A DNA stretch of 64,000 nt, from contig NZ_CP172346.1 of assembly GCF_044336245.1 (NCBI RefSeq), positions 4,464,001 through 4,528,000 of the forward strand, read 5' to 3'. The position numbers were made by a program, and so were the translations under genes. Positions 9,000-18,276 of the stretch are shown piece after piece. Origin of the DNA: Schlesneria sphaerica. GTDB lineage: Bacteria > Planctomycetota > Planctomycetia > Planctomycetales > Planctomycetaceae. Below the pieces are notes generated by a model that did not search any database, was not told the origin of the DNA, and saw only the letters and a program-made list of their open reading frames with translations. The number at the start of each line of letters is the position of its first letter. Position 1 is the first letter of the stretch.

Positions 9000-10298
9000 A
9001 AAGTCCAGTCACTGTCGGCGAACCTCACACTCGATTCGCACGACTCGTTTCCATGGGAGCAGCAGTCCCACACGAACAGGTGTTTCTCTGCCTCCACATC
9101 CTCACGATGTTTCGGGGAAGCACCGAAATACCAGATCCCCGCTGAGGGGCGCTCTGCCAGAGGGCCCGCTAATTTCCAGTGAAGCTGCCAAGGATCCAAA
9201 AGCCTGCAGGTGGCCGCAGCCAGGGGTTTCTCGGGTGGTCGCGCGGGTGTCCCCGATCTCGTGCTCTCTTGGGTGAGGGCTCCGCGGGTTTGCCCTCATC
9301 CCGTCCCATGCCGCTCGGGACGAAATTCACCAGAACGAAGTGCACGCTGCACGACGTTGAGCATCTTGAGCACCTTATTGATCAAACCCCTGTTTTACAG
9401 GCACTTTGATTAGTTGCTCAGCGTGAGCACCTTGAGCATCTTGAGTAACTAATCGAGAAGAGGTTCATGTAGGCATAAGTCTTTTCCGTAAAGGCGGTTT
9501 GGAAAAATTTGGTGCCCACGATGAAGATCGTGCTGCTTGGCAAATCCAAGCGTACCTGCCCCTGAGTGGCCATCGTCGGCCATGCTTTTGTTCTGTCCCG
9601 CACCAGAATCAGAAAGAGACTCTCTCTTCGAGAATTCCCGTGCAGTGGCCATCGATCAGACGATCACACCGGGGCAATCCACGAGCCGCCTTTGTCGTCC
9701 GGTATGAAAGGAGGACTGTCGCGGGTTGTTAAGGATCTTTTCAATCGAGTGAGGTGCCTTGAGTACTTCGGAGGAGCACGCTCTCTCAGCTAAGAGGAGT
9801 CAGGGGGCGTGCTTGTCATAAAGCGACCTTCAGGGGCCTGCACGATAGTTTAGTTGTTGTTGTAGCGGGCGTCAAGATGTGTTGTCGTTGCATGCTGTTG
9901 TTGCGGGTAAGCGTCCGGTGAAGTGCATCTTGAGCCATGCTTTCGTCTGAGTGGGTTTTGTGACGCATTGAGATTGGAGATGGCGAGATATCGCCGGTTG
10001 GTTCACGGAGTCGGGAGAAGGTGTCTTACTGGCGTTTGCACGGTGAGCGTCAGTCGTCGTCTGGAGTCGATTCGGGGCTATTGTCGTCGTCGCGGTCTTC
10101 ATCCAGAACGATGCTCGTAAGCTGGAACTCATACGCCTCAGGTTGTCGGACATTGGCTGGTGGATGCGGTTGTTGGCCGCTGCGCGGAAGAGACCATACC
10201 CATTGCGCTAAAGCCGCGTGACGATCCACTTTCAGGGCAGCTCGACGGGAGTTCCTGAATTTCAAGGTGGCCGGCAATCACAATGGGCCCTTCAGCCT
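9000..10298. other. Gene-poor, repeat-bearing stretch
   Basis: No open frame here has a convincing start, ribosome site or recognisable domain. The segment contains repeated TTGAGCATCTTGAG (9357-9370 and 9432-9445) with related heptads around them, and between them a short palindromic motif CCCCTGTTTTACAGGC (9387-9402) that also occurs inside the left end of the tRNA-Lys element. A minus-strand frame 10050-10277 (TTG start, acidic tail) is the best coding candidate but I would not call it. It reads like decayed or intergenic DNA. Confidence 0.5.
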
Positions 10299-10433
10299 GT
10301 GGAGATACTCGGGTCCCTCCGCGCCTCGGTCTCACCGGTTTGAATGACTTTGAGTGAGTTTGGTCCGCGGATTTCGCGGATTTTCGCAGATGAAATTTTT
10401 GTTCCTGGAATCTGCGCTATCTGCGGATGTTGT
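10299..10433. repeat. 135-bp direct repeat, copy 1
   Basis: Matches 11597-11731 over its whole length at a constant offset of 1298 bases, with about 12 substitutions counted by eye and no gap. It starts at GTGGAGATACTCGGG and ends at CTGCGGATGTTGT. The two copies bracket the unrecognised gene at 10749-11573. Confidence 0.9.
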
Positions 10434-10748
10434 TATCGACTTGAGGGGTGGCGATGTGTGCGTGTACCGAGTTATGCAGTGTGTCTGTGTCTTCTGCCGA
10501 TCGCAATGATTGAAAAAAGGGCGCGCAGAGGAGAAATCATTGACTTACCGACGTTAGTTCCAGATACGATTGCAACCGTCGAACGAACGATTCAGAATCC
10601 TGAATATCAGCGATGAAATATTTGTTGACCTTGAAGATTCCGGCGAACAAAGCCATGCACACCGAGCACGCGGTCGGGCGGGTTTGAAATGGAGCATCTC
10701 CCGCGCGTGCCGGGTGATGGCAGTCGTTCGTCCGTAGGAGGCTTCGTC

Positions 10749-11573
10749 GTGATTATGGCCATCACGCACGATGAAATACTGGCGAAGCTCACGCTACCGT
10801 GGATTGAGATTGTCCCGAGCCGGCGCACGATGTCCAAACGGAGCCTTCCAGCTCAGGCTTATGAGTCCAGTCCGATTGTCATCGTTCAAGCCCTTCCGGC
10901 CGACAAGACCAGTCTCGACCTATGTAGCCGATTCCGTCAAAAACATTGGAAGCCGCGATTCAACGATGCGCACGTGCCATGCGGGAATGCCTGGCAAATC
11001 GTCACACCGAGTGGCGAACGGCTTCTGATTTTCAGTTGGGTCAACTGGCTGCGAAACTCGCGACAGATGTTCGAGGATTTCTGCCGCGAAACGAATCACG
11101 AGTTCGGGACGCTCACCCCCAACGGCGTTGTTGTCCTGGGGGCGAGGCAGATCCCATTCCGGGATTGCCGGTTGACTCACGAAGATCAGTTCCGGCCCCG
11201 ACCGCCGGTGACAATCCGGAAGCAGTCGGCGAAGTCGATACTGGCGAAGTCCGACACATTACTGCAAAGCCGCAACAGCAAGGTCCAGGATGTTGACTAT
11301 CGTGAACTGCACGACGACGACGAGGCGCACGACGACGAATTACAAGGTCAATTGCAGTCGGACTTCCTAGCCAACATGGCATTCTACGAGAAAGCCCTCA
11401 GCGTGAAGTTCGGTACGCCGGCCGAGGTTGGCTCCAAGGAACATAAGTCGATCCCGATCAACGGGGTTGTACGGTACGCCATCTGGACAGTCGGAAAGAA
11501 GCGGCTTTATCTGGTCGTTTCACATGAAGACAGGGAACTGCCTTGGGTTACCTACCTTGGCGTTACAGTATAA
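10749..11573 (+). CDS. Hypothetical protein between direct repeats
   Basis: I do not recognise this protein (274 residues). The start is taken as GTG 10749 because a perfect AGGAGG lies at 10736-10741, 7 bases upstream; ATG 10755 would be too far from it and the ATG at 10689 gives an implausible N-terminus. The sequence is soluble, without signal peptide or membrane segment. The N-terminal half has a mixed alpha/beta look (IVIVQALPADK, WQIVTPSGERLLIFSW), the middle has an acidic stretch (YRELHDDDEAHDDE) and the C-terminus reads as beta strands (VRYAIWTVGKKRLYLVVSHEDR). It is isolated, flanked on both sides by a 135-bp direct repeat and followed by a dead insertion sequence, which suggests arrival with mobile DNA. 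Confidence 0.68.
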   Translation: MIMAITHDEILAKLTLPWIEIVPSRRTMSKRSLPAQAYESSPIVIVQALPADKTSLDLCSRFRQKHWKPRFNDAHVPCGNAWQIVTPSGERLLIFSWVNWLRNSRQMFEDFCRETNHEFGTLTPNGVVVLGARQIPFRDCRLTHEDQFRPRPPVTIRKQSAKSILAKSDTLLQSRNSKVQDVDYRELHDDDEAHDDELQGQLQSDFLANMAFYEKALSVKFGTPAEVGSKEHKSIPINGVVRYAIWTVGKKRLYLVVSHEDRELPWVTYLGVTV

Positions 11574-11596
11574 TTGGCCGAACCACACCATGCACC

Positions 11597-11731
11597 GTGG
11601 GAATACTCGGATCCCTCCGCGCCTCGGTCTCACCGATGTGAATGACTTTGAGTGAGTCTGGTCCGCAGATTTCGCGGATTCTCGCAGATGAAATTTTTGT
11701 TCTTGGGATCTCCGCCATCTGCGGATGTTGT
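11597..11731. repeat. 135-bp direct repeat, copy 2
   Basis: Second copy of the repeat at 10299-10433, about 91 percent identical by eye. It begins 23 bases after the stop codon of the hypothetical gene and ends 42 bases before the left end of the insertion sequence. Confidence 0.9.
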
Positions 11732-11773
11732 CACTGACTTCCCTCTGTGTCTTGTATCAAGAAGTGCAGTGTC

Positions 11774-13356
11774 CCAATACTGTTCGGCACGGCATTTGCG
11801 CATGGCCACGATACTAACAACAAGGTGCCAGAGAGGCGGTTTTGCTTGTAATTTAGTCAATTTATCTGCCATGTCAGCGTGCCCGGATGCCGAAAGAGCA
11901 AGCTCCCGAATCGAATGACGAACCAGCGCCAAAGATCTCGGCCAAGAATATTCATGGCCTGAAGTACTTTCGTGTGCTGCGTCCCTTCCTGTAGCGTTTA
12001 CATGCGGTTGGAACTGCGCGGGATACAGCAGGGAATCGGCAGCTACACATGGACCAGTATTGCACGCTGGTGCTGTTATGGTTCTTTTCCCCCATCGTCG
12101 ACTCACTGCGTGGCCTGCAGCAGGTTTCGCAACTGAAGAAGGTCCAGCAGAGACTCAAGATTCCTCGAACGTCATTGGGCTCCCTCTCCGAGTCGGTGAA
12201 GCTCTTTGATCCTGAGCCGCTCAAAAAGATTGCTCGCGAGCTGGCCGACCAGTTGCCCGACGCGCCTGCCCCGGAACGCTTCCGAGGGCTGGGTAAGACC
12301 CTGGTCGCTGTGGATGGTTCAGTGATTCCCATCTTGGCACGGATCGCCCGACTCGCCTGGATCACCAACTGTTCCGAGAAGCCGACGTGCGGCTATCGAC
12401 TGCATACGCATTTTGAAATCCTGCGTGGTCTTCCGAAGCGGATTGAAGCCACATCCGCCAACCCCACGGGAGATGCGGACGAACGGAAGGTCCTGGAGCG
12501 GACGATCGAACCAGACCACTGCTATGTTATCGATCGTGGTTACATGACGTTCCGACTCTGGAATAAGATCCATGACGCTGGAAGCAGTTATCTCTGTCGA
12601 GTCCGTGACAGGCTGGCGTATGAGACAATTGAGGAACGGCCACTCACGCCCGAAGCGACGGCTGCTGGAGTTCAGGCTGACCAAGTCATCGAATTGCGAC
12701 ACAAGAAAACTCGAACCAATCATCCCCTGAGGCTAATCTCTGTCCGCTGCCCCGCCCATACCAGCCGCGGTCGACGCCGGGGACGCAAGTTCTCCAGTAC
12801 AGCCCCCAGCAGCGATGGAACCCTGAGAATCGCCACGGATCTGCTGGACGTCCCCGCAGAACTGATTGCAGAGATGTATCAGCTTCGCTGGACGATCGAA
12901 CTCTTCTTCCGCATGTTCAAGCACCTGCTCGGCTGCCGCCACCTGTTGAGCACACGACAGCAAGGTGTCGAGATTCAGGTCTATTCCGCACTCATCGCAT
13001 GCCTCTTGATCTTGCTTTATACCGGACGCATGCCAACTAAGCGGACGTTTGAGCTGATGTGCTTTTACCTGATCGGCTGGGTTGAATTCGATGAGATCCA
13101 AGGCCACATCGATAAGCTTAAGACTGCGATTTCCTGACGTGAGTCTTTAACAATAGATCCGTTCCGCGTGAACTATATTCCGCAATGAGAACGGGTGCGA
13201 GCCTATATAAACATACAAAGCGACAACCCTAACTTTGTAGTCTCGCGTCGCGCCGAACTCCTTGCTTCGCGGAATTGACCGGGCGTGAACAGCCGCAAAA
13301 AGAACGAACCCAAAAAACAGACGAGCCGTATCAAATCTCGTGCCGAACGGTATTGG
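11774..13356 (+). mobile_element. IS4-family insertion sequence, inactivated
   Basis: The 18 bases at 11774-11791 (CCAATACTGTTCGGCACG) are matched by the reverse complement of 13339-13356 with one mismatch, and the single transposase lies between them, so I take these as the inverted ends; the unit is about 1.58 kb. I see no clean target duplication: both flanks contain a similar CCCTCTGTGT word, but not abutting the ends. The transposase carries a nonsense codon, so the copy should be unable to move by itself. Confidence 0.75.
11887..13137 (+). pseudogene. IS4-family DDE transposase with in-frame amber codon
   Basis: Reading from ATG 11887 the frame gives MPKEQAPESNDEPAPK and continues to YFRVLRPFL, then TAG at 11992-11994, then carries on in the same frame (RLHAVGTARDTAGNRQLH) into the long open part that can be read from 12049. 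The residues before and after the stop look like one continuous N-terminus, so a full-length protein of about 416 residues was broken by a point mutation at codon 36. The catalytic core is intact: first Asp in LVAVDGSV, second in CYVIDRGYM, and the Glu in the Y-x2-R-W-x2-E signature (YQLRWTIELFF) typical of IS4. The remaining frame from 12049 could make a truncated protein lacking the N-terminal part, probably not functional. Confidence 0.85.
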
Positions 13357-13449
13357 CTGTGTCCCTCTGTGTTTTCCCAAGCGCCCATCGACAATTGGGA
13401 ATTGCCAGCACATGGTTGATGAGATAGTGGAAGTCGCTGCCTGAAGCAA

Positions 13450-13707
13450 TCACGGTTTGTAAACGGAACCATCCAAGTTGAGAGGCGGCTTCCCTTTTCG
13501 AATACGTTCAGGATTCGGGTTGTTGAATCCACCGCCTGCTCTCCACGCTTTGTCAACGAAGGTGTCAGACTTATTTTCATTTACTCCCGGCGACCATCCC
13601 ACTCCGGGTGTATAAGTCCAATTGACAGATGAACAACCGGGAATAGAACCCACGACGGCACACAGGAGGAAATACAGTACGGGTCGCAACATGATGTATT
13701 TAATCAC
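13450..13707 (-). CDS. Small secreted lipoprotein, unknown function
   Basis: Predicted 80-85 residue protein with a lipoprotein signal peptide: LYFLLCAVVGSIPGC followed by SS, the Cys being the likely lipidated residue. The mature part is short, polar and rich in Gly, Pro and Asn (WTYTPGVGWSPGVN, GGGFNNPNPERIRKGKPP). The longest frame starts with GTG at 13707; ATG at 13692 gives a better signal peptide (MLRPVLYFLL). No clear ribosome site precedes either. It stands alone in AT-rich sequence. I do not recognise a family. Confidence 0.6.
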   Translation of the reverse strand: MIKYIMLRPVLYFLLCAVVGSIPGCSSVNWTYTPGVGWSPGVNENKSDTFVDKAWRAGGGFNNPNPERIRKGKPPLNLDGSVYKP

Positions 13708-14230
13708 AATGAAATCCAGTTGAATAGTTCCAACTAGATATCAAATCAAACGAAAACTCAAAAGATCATCTGCTGAATTATCACTCTTAGGAGTTTCAAA
13801 AGAACACAACAGGGACACAGCATTTGCTGTTGACACACCGATTTCGACTTAGTGGCTCTGGCTTGTGCAGCTGGTCATCAGCTCCATTCTGGTCATGTGG
13901 GGACGCAGTCTGCATGATGGGCCACGGTTGAGCCCCAGCGCGTCAATTGCGATGTGTGGGTTGTGGCCCGTGCTTTCACCGAACATTGCGGCCACATGCC
14001 ATTTCTATGCGTTCCGTCTCCTGTAATACCGAGTGGCGGGCTGTTGAGGCGTACCAGATTCGGGGCTGCAGGGGCAAAGGCCGAAGTGGCGTTGATTTCA
14101 CGGGGCGTGTGGGGATTCAGGGCCGATGAATTGCATGAATCTGAGGGCGAGGGGGTTGGTTTGGACGGCTGGTTGATGCGGACGCTATGATCGGTGCGGG
14201 TGGTGTTGCGGGGCGGTGGGGATTGTGCTG
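13708..14230. other. Intergenic region without convincing genes
   Basis: About 520 bases between the small lipoprotein and the sigma factor. The left part (13710-13830) is AT-rich and may hold the promoter of the lipoprotein gene. The overlapping open frames on both strands after 13890 have biased, repetitive composition and no start signals, so I do not call them. Confidence 0.5.
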
Positions 14231-14866
14231 ATGTCGGATGATGAGGCCAGTCTGGTGCAGGAGGTGCGGCAGGGGACTGCTGCGGCCTGGGAACAGTTGA
14301 TTGCCCGCTATGAGGGACGACTGCTGGCATTCGTTCGCAGTCGCTTGCAGGACGACACGGCGGCCGAGGATGTGGTGCAGGAAGCGTTTCTCGGCTTTCT
14401 GGTCTCGTTGCCCAACTACAATGAGTCCACGCCGCTGGAAGCGTTTCTGTTTTCGATTACGGCTCATAAATTGACCGATGTCTTGCGGCGAAACGGGCGT
14501 CGGCCACTGCTGCCTCTCATTCACAGCAGCGAGTCGCAAGCGGGGAATGAACCGGCCGATCGAGGGCGAAAAGTGTCGAGCATGGCCCGGTCTCAGGAAC
14601 GGTCGGTCGCTCAGCGGCGGGTCCTTTCCGACTGTCTGAAAGGACTGATCCATTCCTGGTTAAGCCGGGGGGAGTTTGAAAGACTGGAGTGCGTCGAGCT
14701 CCTGTTCGTCCTCGGATGGTCCAACAAGAGGGTCGCCGAGAAGTTGGGAATCAGCGAACAGGCCGTCGCGAACCACAAGGATTTCACTGTCCGGAAGCTG
14801 AAGGAGGCCGCCGCGGCGGCTCGGCTGAGAGATGTCGACTGGAATCAACTGAAACTGGATTCTTAA
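14231..14866 (+). CDS. RNA polymerase sigma factor, ECF-like (sigma-70 family)
   Basis: About 211 residues from ATG 14231 (MSDDEASLVQEV). Region 2 is seen in WEQLIARYEGRLLAFVRSRL, then DDTAAEDVVQEAFLGFLVSLPNY (the usual core-binding and -10 reading helices, with the DVVQEAF signature), and FLFSITAHKLTDVLRRNGRR. Region 4 is LSDCLKGLIHSWLSRGEFERLECVELLFVLGWSNKRVAEKLGISEQAVANHKDF in its last part, with the helix-turn-helix KRVAEKLGISEQAVANH. The linker of about 50 residues between the regions is longer than in plain ECF factors, as in several planctomycete sigma groups. No anti-sigma gene is adjacent: downstream queG is on the other strand. The promoter set controlled is unknown. Confidence 0.88.
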   Translation: MSDDEASLVQEVRQGTAAAWEQLIARYEGRLLAFVRSRLQDDTAAEDVVQEAFLGFLVSLPNYNESTPLEAFLFSITAHKLTDVLRRNGRRPLLPLIHSSESQAGNEPADRGRKVSSMARSQERSVAQRRVLSDCLKGLIHSWLSRGEFERLECVELLFVLGWSNKRVAEKLGISEQAVANHKDFTVRKLKEAAAAARLRDVDWNQLKLDS

Positions 14867-14959
14867 AGTGAGGCTCAAAGCGACTCACCGCGAACGGGTG
14901 CAATCTGTCCCGCATCCGCACTGAGATCCATGGCCTGATATGGCCTGATGGTGACGAAG

Positions 14960-16066
14960 TTAATCTTCTGTGGCGGAACTGCAGGAGGTCTTCTGCAGTT
15001 TTTCCAGAGCCCACTGAATGGCTTCCTGGACCAGAGCGGACGCTTCGTTGAGGCAGTCCGTCAGTTCGGGAATGAGGGAGGCGTCGCCCGAGTTGCCCAG
15101 TACGATCGCGGCATTGCGTCGCAGTCCATCCCAGCCGGGGCGTGAAAGGGGCGTCGTTTGAAAACGGGTCTGGAACTCTGCCTCACTCAGCTTGAGAATG
15201 TCGAGTGCGCTGGCGGGTTGCAGATCAGGCAGGGGCTGGAAGATCGGGTCACTCGTTAGTGGTGACTTACGGTTCCAGGGGCAGACCTGCTGACACAAAT
15301 CACATCCGAACAGCCAGTCTCCCACGCCATCGCGCAGCTCGGTCGGGATCGGGCTGCGGAGTTCGATTGTGAGATAGGAAATGCAGCGCCGTGCGTCGAG
15401 CACATGCGGCCCCACGAAGGCATCCGTCGGGCAGACGTCCAGACAACGGGTGCACGTGCCACAATGGGACGTTTCGTGCGGTCGGTCGGGTTCAAGTTCG
15501 AAGTCCGTCAGCAGGGCCGCCAGCAGCAGCCAGCTTCCAGCTTTCCTGTTGATCAGCATGGTGTTTTTGCCGAACCAGCCCAGCCCGGCGAGTCGGGCGA
15601 AATCCCGTTCCAGCAGGGGGGCCGTATCGACGACGCCACGTGTTCGCGAGCCAGGTCGCAGTTGATGAACGCGATCGGCCAGTTGCTTCAGTTTTTCTCG
15701 TAGCGCGTCATGGTAGTCTGCGGTGCCGTGGGCATACCGCGCAACGCGCGCCGAGGCCCGTCCCGACGGGTGTGGTTCTTGAGGCTTCCTGTCGTCGAGG
15801 GTGTTGTAGTTGATGCCCAGCATCACGATGCTGCGGACGTCTGGCATCACGTGTCGAGGGTGCTCGTAGGCATGTGCTCGTCGTGCGATGTAGCCCATCT
15901 CGCCAGCGAATCCCTGTTCGATCCACTCCGTCAGCCGCTCGTAACCCGGGGGAGTGATCGCGGGGGCGATTCCGACCAGATCGAAGCCGGCTTCACGGGC
16001 CGCTTGTTTGACTGCTGCCGTTAACTGTTCGTTGTGCATCCGAGGTTGATCCGCCGCGTGGTCCAT
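14960..16066 (-). CDS. queG: Epoxyqueuosine reductase
   Basis: Cobalamin- and iron-sulfur-dependent enzyme for the last step of queuosine formation in tRNA. 368 residues, a little shorter than some homologues. Seen: the VVDTAPLLERDFARLAGLGWFGKN block (145-168) with the Asp proposed as proton donor, and two ferredoxin-type 4Fe-4S motifs, CGTCTRCLDVCP (202-213) and CDLCQQVCPW (255-264), plus C228 in RRCISYLTIE. The C-terminal 100 residues (RNAAIVLGNSGDASLIPEL) look like HEAT-type repeats, as in the known structures. Start is ATG 16066; ATG 16039 (MHNEQLTAAVKQ) is also possible. It stands alone. Confidence 0.94.
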   Translation of the reverse strand: MDHAADQPRMHNEQLTAAVKQAAREAGFDLVGIAPAITPPGYERLTEWIEQGFAGEMGYIARRAHAYEHPRHVMPDVRSIVMLGINYNTLDDRKPQEPHPSGRASARVARYAHGTADYHDALREKLKQLADRVHQLRPGSRTRGVVDTAPLLERDFARLAGLGWFGKNTMLINRKAGSWLLLAALLTDFELEPDRPHETSHCGTCTRCLDVCPTDAFVGPHVLDARRCISYLTIELRSPIPTELRDGVGDWLFGCDLCQQVCPWNRKSPLTSDPIFQPLPDLQPASALDILKLSEAEFQTRFQTTPLSRPGWDGLRRNAAIVLGNSGDASLIPELTDCLNEASALVQEAIQWALEKLQKTSCSSATED

Positions 16067-16213
16067 GCGACTGAGTCTAAGGTGACGACCTCTCTGAAGG
16101 AAAGGGGGGGGGAGAGCTGTTCCGATGGTTCGAGGCGGATGAAAACCTGGCAGGGGTGAGTTATGATCGCCGCAGGAGCAAATCGACTCTGTTCAAGTCT
16201 TTAAGGAGAAAAC

Positions 16214-17008
16214 ATGACGCGTTCACTGATCATCGTTTTGGGGTTCCTGGTAATGGCCGCTTCGGCGGATGCCGCGATTCAGACTAAGAAGGTCACCTAC
16301 AAACATGGCGACACAGACTGCCACGGATTTCTGGCGTGGGACGATGCCATTGAAGGGCCTCGTCCGGGTGTGCTGGTGTTCCATGAGTTCTTCGGGCTGG
16401 ATGCCTATGCGAAGCGGCGGGCTGAGCAGTTGGCGAAGCTGGGTTACGTCGCCTTTGCGGCCGATTTGTACGGCGAAGGGAAACTGGTCGATCATCCCAA
16501 GGACGCCGGGGCGATGGCCGGGCAAATCCGTTCCAACGTCGAGGACTGGCGGAAGCGAGGACTGGAAGCCCTGGAAGTGCTGAAGTCCCAGCCGCAAGTC
16601 GACAAGACCAAACTGGCGGCGATTGGCTATTGTCTGGGTGGGTCGACCGTTCAGCAGTTGGCTTTCGCAGGAACGGATCTGAAAGCCGTTGTCAGCTTTC
16701 ATGGTGCTCTGGTGGTGCCGACTCCTGAACAGGTCAAGTCGATCAAGTCCGCCGTGTTGATCTGCCATGGAGCAGATGACTCGTTCATTAAGCCTGAAAC
16801 GATTCGCGACTTCAAGAACGCACTCGATTCCAACGGTGGAAAATACACCTTCAAATCGTATGAAGGGGCTCGACACAGCTTCACGGTTCCCGAGGCGGAT
16901 GCAACTGCGAAGAAGTTCAACCTGGACGGTTTGCGTTACAACAAAGACGCTGATGAGAAGAGTTGGGCCGATATGCAGGCGCTGTTCAAAACAACGCTGG
17001 GCAAATAA
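16214..17008 (+). CDS. Secreted dienelactone hydrolase family protein
   Basis: Alpha/beta hydrolase of 264 residues with a signal peptide (MTRSLIIVLGFLVMAASADA, cleavage near residue 20). The family triad is visible: Cys140 in GYCLGGST, Asp189 in CHGADDSF and His221 in GARHSFTV; the Cys nucleophile in GxCxGG is the mark of dienelactone hydrolases, and HEFFGLDAY (57-65) is the expected oxyanion/active-site loop. True substrate unknown; the export signal makes a role in carbohydrate or aromatic ester breakdown outside the cytoplasm more likely than classic chlorocatechol degradation. AAGGAG at 16203-16208 sits 5 bases before the ATG. Confidence 0.9.
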   Translation: MTRSLIIVLGFLVMAASADAAIQTKKVTYKHGDTDCHGFLAWDDAIEGPRPGVLVFHEFFGLDAYAKRRAEQLAKLGYVAFAADLYGEGKLVDHPKDAGAMAGQIRSNVEDWRKRGLEALEVLKSQPQVDKTKLAAIGYCLGGSTVQQLAFAGTDLKAVVSFHGALVVPTPEQVKSIKSAVLICHGADDSFIKPETIRDFKNALDSNGGKYTFKSYEGARHSFTVPEADATAKKFNLDGLRYNKDADEKSWADMQALFKTTLGK

Positions 17009-17107
17009 CCCGCGGATGACTCGGCGATGATATTGCCGTACGGAGCCGTGGTCGGACGATGTGATTTTCGTGCAGAACTTGCGCGAGACCCGTCATCCGG
17101 TCACGGC

Positions 17108-18160
17108 TTATTTCGTGAGTGAGCGAATGGATGCTGCCGGTGTGCAGGCTTTGAAGACCATCTGCGGGTCGGCCCGGTCGGGCTGTTCCTGATGATCAGG
17201 GGTATCTGCGTCCCCTGGCGCTGTTTCGGTCTCAGTCTTCTGCCGGGAAGGATGCGCTCGGCGAATTCCCCGTGTGGATGTGTCACCCCCGGCGTAAAGG
17301 GTAAATGTGCGGCTGACCTGGCCAACCACATTCCCTGCCTCGTCCATAACGGGACCGCCGCTGGAGCCCTGACCGAAATCGGCGGTGACGTTCATCCAGA
17401 GGATTTCATTCTCGTCCCGCTCGTAATTGGCGATGTAGCCTGCGGAGAAGTAGAAGAAGCTGTCACCGGGATGCCCGATGACTCGAATGGCACTTCCCGG
17501 AGGAGTCTTCGACTTCAGTGGCAGTGGCGTCAGGTTTTTCTTTTCAATACGGAAGATGCACGTGTCGGTGTCGCGATCTGCGGCGAGCAGTTCCAGGACA
17601 GGATAGATCGTCCCGTGGATGTCCATCACAACGACGGCGTCGTCCGGATCTTCATGATCGAAAACATGCGCACTTGTCGCCAGGATTCCATCCGGATGAA
17701 CGGCGAACGCGGTTGAGAAGGAGGTCTGCCAGGACGTTTCCTCTTCCGTGGGCCGGGTAATTCCCGCCACAAGAAACACGCTTTGCGTGGCACGTCGGTA
17801 AAGCTCAACGGTACTGAGGGGAGTTGTTGCTGGCGCGGGAAGATTCAGGGGGATGTGGGTTCGATCCAGTTCGGGGCGCAGCTCTTTCGTCGTGCGTGAC
17901 TTTTTCTGTTCGATCAAATCCATTGTTGCGGTCGTCAGGCGGACAATGATTTCGTCGACCAGGAACTCGGGATAGTCCTCTACCGAGTCGGCGTCGGCCA
18001 CAGGGGACGTGGCCCCTTTGTCGCTGATTGTCCCATTCTGGCTTTTGTTGTTCCGGGGGACTTGTGCCACGGCCATCGGTCGAACTTGTTGCCAGCCGGT
18101 CACGACAGAAATCAGTGTCGCCAGCAAAAGACAACTTAAAATCGTGGTCCAGCGTCGCAT
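17108..18160 (-). CDS. Secreted trypsin-like serine protease domain protein
   Basis: About 350 residues from ATG 18160; the frame is open 51 bases further but MRRWTTILSCLLLATLISVV is a natural signal peptide or N-terminal anchor. The trypsin/DegP fold part (about 125-290) has His165 in ILATSAHVFD, Asp199 in DRDTDTCIFRI and Ser267 in GQGSSGGPVMD, so the triad is complete. No PDZ domain follows; the last 70 residues are polar and of low complexity (SRQKTETETAPGD). The cleavage target is unknown, with periplasmic quality control as one possibility by analogy to DegP. It is divergent from the membrane protein gene at 18277 with about 115 bases between starts. Confidence 0.82.
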   Translation of the reverse strand: MRRWTTILSCLLLATLISVVTGWQQVRPMAVAQVPRNNKSQNGTISDKGATSPVADADSVEDYPEFLVDEIIVRLTTATMDLIEQKKSRTTKELRPELDRTHIPLNLPAPATTPLSTVELYRRATQSVFLVAGITRPTEEETSWQTSFSTAFAVHPDGILATSAHVFDHEDPDDAVVVMDIHGTIYPVLELLAADRDTDTCIFRIEKKNLTPLPLKSKTPPGSAIRVIGHPGDSFFYFSAGYIANYERDENEILWMNVTADFGQGSSGGPVMDEAGNVVGQVSRTFTLYAGGDTSTRGIRRAHPSRQKTETETAPGDADTPDHQEQPDRADPQMVFKACTPAASIRSLTK

Positions 18161-18276
18161 GTGGGCATTTTCTTTTCTAAGGGCGGGCGTTCGGGGAGTA
18201 AATGTACCCAAAACAGAGCCAGAGAGTTATGCTCCAAGCCGTTAATCCTCAGCTCGCCGACTCGGGAATCCAAAAA

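Noticed and set aside
8924..9199. Minus-strand frame of 91 codons
   Set aside because: It begins only at TTG and runs through the phosphofructokinase terminator stem; no ribosome site.
9418..9652. Two overlapping minus-strand frames of 61-67 codons
   Set aside because: They overlap each other, lack start signals, and the C-terminus is made by the TTGAGCATC repeats.
10050..10277. Minus-strand frame with acidic tail (75 codons)
   Set aside because: TTG start without ribosome site and no recognisable motif; composition alone is not enough.
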